DNA from: Branchiostoma floridae
Taxonomy: Eukaryota; Chordata; Leptocardii; Amphioxiformes; Branchiostomatidae
Assembly: GCF_000003815.2 (NCBI RefSeq)
Contig: NC_049987.1
Coordinates: forward strand, 62,001-126,000
Length of the DNA: 64,000 nucleotides
Direction of reading: 5' to 3'
Part shown: piece by piece, positions 25,201-37,200 of the stretch
Layout: each line of letters begins with the position of its first letter
Numbering within the stretch: the stretch's first letter is position 1
Notes under the pieces: model-generated
Database searches by the model: none
What the model saw: the letters and a program-made list of their open reading frames with translations, nothing else
Told to the model about the DNA's origin: nothing
Translations under genes and position numbers: made by a program

Positions 25201-28200
25201 CTTGATAACACAGTGTTACACAGTTTCCACATTATTTGCACTATAACAGGTGCATTCAACCAAATGCAGACATATATCTACCTCACCTGTATGAATTTAT
25301 CTACCTACATGTGTATTCATGCTTTATACAACAGGCCAAATAGAAACCTTGAACATATTAAGTATCCTTACTTTCATATTCCTTTGAACTAGATATACAG
25401 CAAGAAAGACATGTATATTGTATCAATATACAATTACATTTCTGTGTGATTTTGAAAAACAGGCAGAGATGAATTTGGTGGACACACATATATTGTTGTA
25501 AAACAGCATTTGTTTCAGACATATGTAGGCAGGATATTTATGAATAAAATGATCCACTGGATATACAATGGGAACTTGTCCTTATTAACATAATAGATAT
25601 AGCCTGCCATATGACATCAGTATATCAGGATCTACTTGGATTTAACCTGAAGTATATGGGCTACTGCCAACATGTTCAAGTTGGATGTTCATTAATTGAA
25701 TTAATATTTATATTTTCACATTTCTTGTGTCTAAGAGAAATAGCAGCAGTAGTTTTGAAACGTTCAAAACAGAAACTACATGTAGTTTTGTCATATAAAG
25801 CATGTATGCTACAAAAAACATAACAAAAATGAGAAAAACATGACCATGAAAACAGTAGAGTTCCAAACGAGACTTGTTTACTAGCCTGTAAATTGTAGTT
25901 TTATTGTCTGGCCTGGAAAGTCAGGCTTTTGGAGCACCTAGCCACCACAAAACTCCTGACGCCTGTGTATGACAGCCTCCAACACCTTTCTTTTTGAAAG
26001 TGTAGTCCTGATTCTTCTCACAGATGTTTTTGACCACATAGTCTCCTTGCCTCTTACTGTAGTCCAACTGCTGCCTTAGGTCAACTGCAAAGAACATATT
26101 CTGAAGTCAACAATGTTCTTGTGATTAAGATATTCATTGATGACAAAATAATACTAGGCCACATTTGCATCTATGTCAAACTCCATCCCCCTTTCCATGC
26201 AAAAACTGACTCTTCCATGTCAACCTTTTGCTGAAATCGACCATACATGAACTATTAGTATGATCTTAGTATTACAACATCACCCAACCCCAAGATGGCT
26301 TTTCTGAATATAACATCCATCAAGCATGTAAGCAAGCAAGAATGGCTTCTGGGCTGCCTACAAAAGAATATATCACTTATACCAGGGAGCATTGTGCACA
26401 TTTCTGCACCCAATGTATATTAGTACTGTATTGACTATAATTCTTAAATCGGATATTTGAAAGGTTTTGAATATAGATTTACACTAGCTACTATACAGTA
26501 TAGTAGCCACATATTCTTTTACATGCCAAAACAGAGAACATTTCTAATATTAATTTCAGAGTCACTCCCAGGAAAGAAGCAATTATAAGCTTGTCATGAT
26601 AATGATTAGATTTTGCATGCACTACAAAATTTGTTAGTGCAATAAATATTTTGGTTTGACTTTGAGGTATACCAGTGCCTAGTCGATTAGCCCAAATCAT
26701 ACACTTCTGTCAATCTTTTTTACCATTCTAACAAGTAATCTTACCAAACATATCATGTCCCTTGACAAATCCAGTGTTGTCATTTTAAGAAATAAATATA
26801 CATACATGTAAGTAGGCACATGAGGACACTTTAGCTAAAGACACACACTAGTAATGAAAGTAAAAATTAATTACCTTTTGACTTGGACTTTTCCTAGACC
26901 ACGTCCTTCTCTTTTCTATCAAACAAAAACAGAAGTGGCAGTTATGCACCAGTTCATGCATATCTCTAAAGACATGGAACTCTATGACATTTTTGCATCC
27001 TATGGATTTCTGCAAATCCTGCACTTCCGGTGGTGTCTGCTATCTTAGCCAACCTTGGGAACAATTTCTTGTAAATTGTACGACTACAGGCAGTCGAGTG
27101 ACTACCAGGCATTTAGGAATGTACACAAAAAGTTTGAAGAACGTAGTTTTAGAGGGATACAGAGATGTTAGCACTTGAATACAATGTAAAAGTTTGGTAA
27201 TCGTATGTCAACAAAAATGGCGTGGCGGCGAACACTTCTGAATGCAAGGCCGATTTTAGGCCCAATTTCTCGTAAACGGTATAACTACAAATTTAACGAA
27301 AGCAGTCGAGTTACTATCAAACAGTTAGGAATGTACACAAAAAGTTTGAAGACCTTAGCTTTTCAGGATGCAGAGATATTATCACTGTAGTAAATACTAG
27401 GTCATCACATGTCAACAAAAAATGGCGTCGCTAGCCGAAAACACTCTGAATGCAAGGTCAATTTCAGGCCCGATATCTCGTAAACGGTATAACTACAAAT
27501 TTAACGAAAGCAGACGAGTTACTATCAAACAGTTAGGAATGCACACAAAACGTTTGAAGACCTTAGCTTTCCGGGATGCAGAGATTTTAGCACTGTAGTG
27601 AGAGCTAAAAGTAGTCGCTTGTCGCCATACACTTGCATGTGACGTATGTCAAAACAAACAATGGATAGCCTCAATACCAGACTGACTACGCTGGTTTCAT
27701 AGGAGAATAATTTGCCTAAGGCAGGGGTTTGCTACCAGAGAGGTTGGTCGGCCACGGAGGGGAAATGTGAATCTAATCTTGGACTGACTCCCTTGGCCAA
27801 TTCCCGATTTTTTTTCCCGAATTGTACGATCCACGCACCCCCGTAGCAAGGCCTGGTGGAGGCTAAAAATGGCGCCGCTAACAGTAAACACGCTACTTTC
27901 ATGGTCAGTTTCAGGCCCAATTTCTCGGTACGCTGAGTGAGTGAGAGCAAACCGAAAACGGTAAAATTACTATCGGACATTTGGGAAGGTACACAAAAAG
28001 TCTGAAGCTCAGCGAACCTCGGAATACAGAAATTTGGCCACTTTTTACGGACCATTCTGCTATCTAAAATGGCTATCTACATATTGGCAGATCGCTATAG
28101 AATGGCCCACAAATAATGATTGGAACGCGTTGGCCTACCAGTTCTGATAGAGGTTGTGCACACATATTCAGTCTAGCCATAAAAGCAATCCTGAGCATCA

Positions 28201-31200
28201 TAATATCGAAATTTTGCCAGTACCAACCTTTTCACCAGTAAGAGTCCTTGGCGGCTTCTTCGATTCAGCCCTTCGTAAACACAACATGCGCATTGAATTC
28301 TGGGATTGGTTGTAAGGGACCACCGGGGAATTCAAGAAGTCGATCGCTATAATGTACGCCCTGCGTTCAGGCTTCAACTCATGGTAGATTTGACAAAACA
28401 AACTTTATTCAAGCATAACAATTTATTCTCTGATGAATTATGATGCCCGCTTTTGGAGTGGAATGCCCCTTTAACCGGAAACTCTACTCTACTCTACTCT
28501 TAAATGGGTCAGTGTGGGTAAGCTATATGATAATAGGGTTAATGACCCACCTGTTCCTCGGTATGTATGGTGTCATAACGCCTGGTCCTTTGCTATAACC
28601 ACCTCATAAAACCACCTCGGTGGTTATATAGCAAAGGACCAGGCGTTATGACACCACTATACACCTCGGGGCGGGTCATTAACCCTTAATTGTCATTGTC
28701 ATATAGAAGATTAACACCAGATCAGTAGACTAGAATCTAAATAGTGGGTTCACAACAACGACAACTCAACTGTGGAGTGCGTGTGGCATATGATGCTAAA
28801 ATTGAAGATGAGGAGATCTTGTTCATTGTACAATCTGAATGGTCAGCTCTGTTCTTTTCAGCCATGGGACAAAGTGTGCTGGAGAAGTTGCCATGGAGGC
28901 GGACAATGGGAACTGTGGAGTGGGTGTGGCATATGATGCTAAAATTGGAGGTGAGGTGGATATGTAACAGTGGGGTTAATGCGCCACCAACTGACCAGTC
29001 CAACTGGTCTGGACCTAACTTTAGCCTAGTGGTTTGATTCCCAGTGAGGGAGCCACTGAAACACAGGCCTGTAGAACAGTCTCGTGGGTCCTGGGATTCA
29101 AACTGGACCCACCAGCTCAGAAAGCCAATGCAGTATTAAACCACTGGGCTAAAGGGTCTGGACCAGTTTAGACTGCCCAGTTAATGGTACTTGAACCCCA
29201 CTGTTTCAACTGTACCAGACCTGTATTTCAGTCATGGAGCTCCTGAGTTGTATTAAATGTGATTAGTCCACAACAGTCTATTATTGGATGACAAAAAGGT
29301 CTATCACAGTGATACATGTACCAGTTTCTAGTTTGTTGTAAGGCCACATGTACAGGAAGTAAATTGTATGAATGACATCAGCACACTCATTAATTTTCCT
29401 GGTTTTAAAGGAAAAATTTTTTTTTTGTCATGAGATGGTGAATATGATGAAAGTACCAAAATGGGAAATTTTATCATGTTGTAACCTTGACTGTACTTGT
29501 AAAAGTGTAAGACTAAGTTAGGAACATGCATCCTCCTACGCAGGGACATCCAATGGCGAAACCACTTGTCTTGATGTACCCTGCTTTCTCAACTGTCACT
29601 CTTAGTTATTATGGGTGTCGCCACTAACCAGCTGTCAGCCAATTAAAAAAAAAGGCCTTTCAGTTTTCAAAAGGGACCTTGCATATATAACGATAAGCTC
29701 ATTAATATTTATAAGCAGGGCGGTCAGGACCTAAGGGTGACGTTTCAGAAAGCAGGGTACATCGAGACAGGCGGTTTCGCCATTGGATGTCCCTGCATAG
29801 GAGGATGGGAACATGTAGCCATTACCGAACTTGTAGAAGCAATACTACTAGCTTCCTAGCTAAAGTGGCATCAATGACTGAGCCCATTCACACTAGAAAA
29901 AACAAAGTGAACTTAAAACATCAAATCTGATTAAAATTTTATTGCCTAAGTCATTTACACATATTTTTGTACATTCAGATTAAGCCCAAACTTGGAACTG
30001 TGACCATCCCTAGGCGATACGGCATGCGTTCAAAATGTGTTCAAGAATAGAAGAGAAACAAAACTACACACATCATTTTCTTGTGCAATATCTGATTCAC
30101 CAAAATGAACCTGTCAGTTTTCTGCCACGTTGCTGAATTTAAAAGAACGTTCTGGCAAATCTTGGGCGTCCACATGTAGTTAATCATAGCAGTAAGATGA
30201 TTTATGAGGGCCTCAATGGGAGGGGGGGTCCCGACAACGCTCTACGCTAAATTCTGGTCGCCGGCTACGTATTACGCTGAATTCAGGAAGCCTCTCTACG
30301 CTCTACGCTAAATTCGAAAGCTTCACACACATTATGCAGAACTCATCACCGAGCGACTGAGCGTTTGTGTCAAAGATGGTATTTATGATACATAGAAGTG
30401 ACAATAGTTGAGCTAAAAGTATTAACCTACGGCAGAGGCGGCGGCAGCAAATTTCTAACACAGGGGTGCAATATTGCTGCCCAAATGTTTATCATCTTGA
30501 GCGCCGATTTTGAAATCTTGACCCTCTGAAACATTATTTGCTGCATTTGAGGGGCAACTTTTTCTCGCAGACTAGGCAATACTTAATGCCGCCAAAACAG
30601 TTACTCAATTAAATGTAAGCAACTGGATATGATTTTGCTGGAGCAACTGTTTTTGGCAAATCTTATTACCAGGACGTCTAACCTTCATAGACGAATCTAT
30701 AATGCAATTTCTACAGTTTACGTTTTTGAGGGCGACGCCCCCACCATATTTTCACTATGTCGCCGTGAGCGCAGATGGTGCGGGGCGTCGCAAAGGAGTT
30801 CCACGGAGATTTTGAAAACCCTCTGAAACGCAATTTCCTGCATTTTGAAGGGACTTAGGGCAAAAGTTAGGGCAGGTTTGATTCCGCTATACGCACAATT
30901 CATCCATTACGTTTTTTGGTAAATTCCGGGGAGGTACAACGCATTACATAGAATTAAAAGAGTCAATTACGCTCTACGCAAAATGCAATGATTACGCTCT
31001 ACGTTGAATTAAGCGATCCATCTACGCTCTACGTAGAATTAAAACGGCTGATTACACTCTACACAAAAGGGCATTAGGGCCCCCATTTATGCAAACAAAC
31101 TCGCCTTTAAACTTCTTTTCTAATCAAATGTACATTTCTGACATATTGTGGGTATAATTGAGGGCTGTACTTAGGCCACACCGATTTAATTTCTTGGTTC

Positions 31201-34200
31201 ACGGATTCGCTCGCTCCTATTTTTTGGGAAAAAAAATAAAAATAAAAATTACAACTCATCAAATTTTCACCATTAATGAAACCATTCACCAACTTTCTGG
31301 TGTAGCAAATTGACCTTTATATTATAAGCTCCTTAAAGTGTGGGTACAGGTGCTGTTACTGTACAAAAATAGTGTTTTTGTACTTTTTTCAAGCTGAAAA
31401 CTTTTTTTCTTTATGTTTTGGATTAGCCGTTACCTTTACCCCAACCATTTTACAATTTTTATTTTCATTTTTATTTCGCCCTTTCGCTCCATATTTTTTA
31501 TGAAAAAATCCGTGAACCAAGAAATTAAATTGGTGTGGCCTTATGCTGAAAAATATATGTCTGTTTTGCTTAGGTGCAAAATAATGAAGATTCTGTTGAG
31601 ACATGCTTCAGACTGTTTTTCTCGTTGAATGTTTGCCTTTTTAGTGGTGTGGGTACTTTAAATCCAACAACAGAAAAGAAACACATTATTTTCATGGTCA
31701 ATATTACCAGTTTTCTACCCCACTGTGCAAATCTTGCAGCATCCATATGTGATTTTTGCAAAGAAAGTCGCCCTTAGACATTTTTCTGACCTGTTGATTG
31801 TGTATGTCAGACATGATGTGGGTATAATTGTACGTCTAATGTCTGCTGTACCAGTATGTATGATGTCAAAACCCAGAAACAAACCAGAATTCTATCCACT
31901 TCGCATTCTCACTCACAATTCTGGTCAATCGGATTGCACATCTATCCACCGGATCGTAGTACCTTGCAGACTGAGGTGGATAGTGAATTAATCCGATAGG
32001 AGAAAATCAATCAGATTGCGAGCATTCATACTGCAAAAATTGATTTGGATTGGGCCATTTTGATTAGATTCTATGTTTAACTCAAGTTTGGCAAATTATA
32101 TCAGTCTACCACTGGCACTAGTGTCACTTTGTGCATCTCTGGAATACAGAAATAGAAATAAATTGTTGGCTGTGATGATACCATTGTTTTGTCACTTCAA
32201 TGATTATTGTTGTTATTGTTGCGTCTATTGTTATTATTGAATCTTCAAAATTGTGATAATTATGTATCAACTCAATTGTTTGTTTACCCTGTTTGTTTAC
32301 TCTGCAGAGGATATCATTCATAAAACTAACTTGCTGTGTGGCCAGCAAATATTTATAAAATACGTGTAACTTTGTTTTAACCAAGGGATCCGACTGATTA
32401 CTGGCCCTGTGAGCGATGCCCAGGAAGCGGCCTCCCTCAGTCACAAGCGGGACCACATTGACGTCTACTCCTGCTGCTGGGGGCCGTCAGACGACGGCAA
32501 GACTGTGCAGAAACCAGGGGAACTGGTCACCAGGATACTTGAGGACTCTACAGCCAATGTAAGTCATTGCCATTGTTACCTTTGCCTGGAACATTATGTG
32601 TTAGGCGTCTTAGCATGCAGTGATGGCAGCACAGGGAGGTGACCACCCCCCAACATAGATCCCCCCCAAAAAAGTCAAGCTGAAATCCCTGAAAATGCAG
32701 GAGATGAAGACAAAATACACTTCCTCCTGCTTGAATTGTTTAAAAGTCAAAGATTTCCTCTCCTACCTTACATGTATATGTTTGCTTGATATACCCTGTT
32801 CATCTTACAACCCTATTTGATTTTCAACAACAGCATATTCTTTCTTTTTTGTCTTCTTCCTCTTCTGTCACATTTGGTGACGCCTCAGGGGTGAGCCTGT
32901 TTTTGCAGTAATGGGACACCAGTAGTATTGTATGCTAATTGACAAAAGGCAAATAATGGAAACGTCCTGCACTTTCTCAAAAAGTTGCCTTTCTAGTTCA
33001 ACTTTCAATCCTCTCCTATGAACAGGGCAGGAACAAGAGAGGTAATGTGTACGTCTGGGCCTCAGGAAACGGTGGCAGTAATGATGACGACTGTGGGGCA
33101 GATGGATATGTCTCCAGTATCTATACCATCGCTGTTGGAGCTATCAGTGTTGATGGTATGTGGAACAGTAAATATGGTATATTACTGCACTGCTCACTCT
33201 CACTTACATGTACTCATCCTCGCCGCATATCAGACTTTGGTGAGGCGGGCCATCATTGTTCTCCACACTGCACTACTTATTGAATATCTAAGGCCACAAC
33301 AATTTGATTTCTTGATTGACAAAAGAAAGTGAAGTTAGCCTCTGTTGCAGTCTTCAAACGGAGCTGGTTTTTATGGGGGGGGGGGTTGAGACAAGGCAAA
33401 ACTCCATTCCATTGAAAGGAATGATAAATGTACCGTCCAAAATAAGAGTTCGTACCGGGTGGATTTAAAGGCTGAAAAAATAAATGTAACGTCATCAGTT
33501 GTCGTTTATTGTACAAGAGATGAACGTAATTGAATGAAATCGTGCCTCATGGCAAATTTTTTTTTCAAATTCTGAAAAAATAGGAGCAGCAAATCCGTGA
33601 ACCAAGGAATAGAAATGCTGTGACCTTGTAGTGTATGTTGGTGAATGGAGCTTTCATTGGTGCAGGTTTTTTTTCCATTAGTTGACTGGCATGCAATACA
33701 TAAATTTGGGTTTTTGGAAAAACTTGTCAAGTCTGAAAAGAGGGTTTGCATTGTGTAACATCCATTGGCATAACACCGCCAGTAATACATTTTGTACTTA
33801 TACCAGTAATACTTATACCGACAAATGACATAAACGATAAATTTTCTGAGATCCACTTGTGCAGCAACAGTAATTTCCGAGTTATTCACACTTCAGACAC
33901 CCAAGTGCTCAACACATTTTCAAATAGGTTCCGATATCGATGCACTAAAAGACAACAAGGTCAAAACTTTTCAGTCTCATAACGGCACTGGCGAGCGCGT
34001 CATGGGAAGAACCTACCATCATGTTCCTCGCCAGTTTAGCCTGTAATAATCGCAGGTGCTCACAGCTCAAGACAATAATTGATTTAACAGCAAAGTAAAC
34101 TTTCTGTTGGTGACCTGCAACTTGTGTCAAAGTGTGATCTATTGTCAAGAAAGTTTGTATAATCACTGTATATATTATCTGCAAAATAGAACGTCGCCGT

Positions 34201-37200
34201 TTATATTCCCAATTGCAAGGTGGTTCAGTCTCCCAAGGCCATAGAGCTAAAGCATGGCCTGCTTGATTTTGCAACATGAAACTCGATCTCAGAGAAACCA
34301 AAGGCTTGAAAGGGCATCTATGTTTTCTAAAAGGAACGGGAAACTTTCATATTCATATGCATCACACTATATGCATGCATACAAGATATCTATAACATCA
34401 TTTCCATAAAAGAAATAACAGTCAATAGTATGATAGAAATCTTTTATTGTTCGATCCCAAGCCCTAAGTCTTTGCACCCCTTCGTGGCAACTGGAGACTC
34501 CACGACGATACCAAATTTTGCATGGATGGAATATGTTACTAAGTAACAAATCTTCACTCAAGAAGATCAAATATTTATTATATGATAAATGATATGGGAA
34601 ATTGTCTTTATTCTTATGATACGTACAGCTGCAATTCTTCCATAATTGGATCGAACATTGCCATCGCCTATCGTCACAAGAGAGCGCTCCGAGAATCCTT
34701 CCAAACGGCATAATAGACGCACCATTTCAACAGTTTGGCCCTCAGAGGGTGGGGGTGGTGGGCGATCAGCGAGGTTTTTCACCTTTTCCCGATTTTGTAA
34801 AAACATTCGTTACCCTTACAAAGCCACCATTTTGTGGACCGAGACAAACGCCAGCAGTATAGTTTTGCATCATACCCATAGCTCACGGTTGTGACGGGCC
34901 AAAGTCAAATGAAAATTCCTGATTGTATACGTCTGTTTTGTCAATTTTTTTTTTACCCCCTGCAGCTAAAGTTTGCATTTTGCACAATTTAAAACTAACA
35001 GGAAAGAAACGACAACAATGGATGTATGACAAGTTAAATAACGCCAAGAAAATTGTGCCAAGTTTCTTCCTGGCGGTATTACTCCCCCCCTGCCGAGCAC
35101 ACGCCCGTTCTTGGTGCATTTCCGTGGTGTGTTACAATTGCGATATATCGTTTTCAGCGAAACAAGGGAGACAAAAAAGATAAACAACATAAGTGGCAAA
35201 GGTAAGCTATAATATCGACATGTAACTGGGAAAAAAGATGCGCTGATCATAGGACAAATTAGCATCGCTTGAGAAATTGCAGTAAACCTGGCGGTATTAT
35301 GCCAATGGATGTTATATCAAATTGTTTTTATACAACAACATTTTTTTAGAATCTTTTTGCACAGAAACAACGACTTATAGAGTGACACAATGGCATACAA
35401 AACTTAATAAACATTATCCATCATTGTTATTGCTGTGCATATCAGATTTAAAAAACGTAAAACACGTACCTCCAAATTTTTGCTATCTGCCTACTACAAT
35501 TTGTACGTCTTGATCACAGAAATGGTCTAGTCTCTCGAGATTACGTGTCACTGATTGAGATTTTATTCTATTACCTAATACTCATATGTGACTGATGAAC
35601 CTCTTCAACAATATCTGAATTTAACTTTGCATTGCCAGGAACACCCCATGCAAACCCTTTTTTCAGACTGGACAGCATTTTCTGCTCAATTCCCCTGTCT
35701 GTATAGGACAGGTTTTCCAAAAACCCAACTTAAGCAGCAATCGTCTAACATTGTACAGTAACACACTGGTGGTGGGTCTAACTGCTTGTTTCCTGTCAGG
35801 GTTGTCATCTTACTATATGGAGGCTTGCTCTCCTATCATGGCAGTAGTCCCCACTGGTGGAATGCACTCTAACCCTGCTGACGTGGAGAAAATGCTTCGT
35901 TCTGGCATGGTGTATGAACAAGATATTGTGAGTTAACTGTTTTTTGTTTGCTGACAGAGAACTCAAATTCAATGGTTCAAAAGCATTAACCATGAATGGA
36001 TTTAAATATATGCCAAATTTATGGCAAGTGCGGCCCAAAATTCTAAGACACAATGTTGAGAACTGTTGAATTTGAGGATGACTGACTCAGCCATTCAAAG
36101 TATGATGGAGATGGAACAGAGCATCAACATACTATTTGGAAGTCCCAAATCTGATGCAAAAATTTATAGATTATTATGAAATAGTCACTGTATCATAACA
36201 TATACACAGAGGATACATTTGTATTTTTAAATTTATGAAAGATAATGTTCCATTTCATTCACTAACTTGGAGAACATATCCTGCAAAATCAGTACATAAA
36301 GATATTTCCATGAAATTCATAAAGAAATACCTGTTGTACCGGTATGCACTGTCTTGTCTCCACAGACCTACAGATATAATTGACTCTGACTTGGTACATG
36401 TACCTGTTGTCTAGGCCTGTCATCCTACTACAGTGAGTCATGTTCCCCCACTATGGCCGTGGTACCGACTGGGGGAGAGCACAGGCTCGATAGTTTTAAT
36501 GGCGACTTGGCAGAAATGGTCCGGCGTGGGGAAGTTTACGAGCGCAATGTTGTGAGTTTTGCCTTTCGTTGCCTGTTGTGGGATGGAGGTGAAGAAGATA
36601 ATGAGGAAGGGTTTTGTTATGATAAACAGCACTCTGTATTGATAAAACTTTTGATAAAGCCATGCTCTTTGATACCTTCTATAGCCTTTTTTTCACTGGC
36701 TTTAATTACAACATTTGTGTTTTTTTGTTGTTGATCAGCATATAGTTGAAGACGCTACATGATGCATGGATTGAGTGGTTCAAAGGAATTATTAGATTTT
36801 GGGACCTTACCAGCTTTGCTGTGTACTGTAGCAAAATTTTCAGTTTTTCTCTTGTGTTCTGGACATGCTTTGGTCAGGATGTTCGCGGTAAATAGTCTTG
36901 TGCTCAGGAAGAAATTACATGAATTCAGGCCCCCTAGCAGCCTTTTTTGAAACTGAAGAGGTATTTTTGTGGTGGGTGATTGGCAAAAAATGGTGGTGAT
37001 GATGATGATGATTTGTTGTGTAACAATTGCATAGGTGACAATATATAGCAATGTACAGGTTACAAAACAAAAAGATGCAAAAGATATGTCTGCTTAAAAA
37101 TCAGTTCAGTTCAGTTCAGTGATAGTCATTAATTTTGGTTAGATACTGGAGAGCATAAGACTGGTGGTTTCTGTGCTAACTCTTACACCCACATAATTGT

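Larger units (their letters stand above)
24533..28470. mobile_element. 3.9-kb TTAA-flanked DNA transposon (Kolobok/piggyBac-like)
   Basis: Ends AGGGGGATTCCACTC and GAGTGGAATGCCCCT are inverted and flanked by TTAA (24529-24532, 28471-28474). TTAA duplication is known for piggyBac and Kolobok elements; AGGGG ends fit Kolobok better. Inside are a cysteine-rich fragment (24820-25160), a possible - strand exon (25921-26084) and tandem repeats (27060-27610). A 478-bp relative lies at 39993-40470. I recognise no transposase. Confidence 0.75.

Noticed and set aside
28862-28950. Idea that 28757-28813 and exon 8 are a second mutually exclusive pair
   Set aside because: The upstream copy lacks the catalytic-His half and its donor GT is mutated.
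30238-31070. CRISPR-like array of short repeats
   Set aside because: Repeats are diverged, irregularly spaced, lack unique spacers, and the DNA is animal nuclear sequence.
35800-36551. Idea that 11a and 11b are both constitutive
   Set aside because: Phases do not allow it: the join shifts frame and meets a stop in exon 12.
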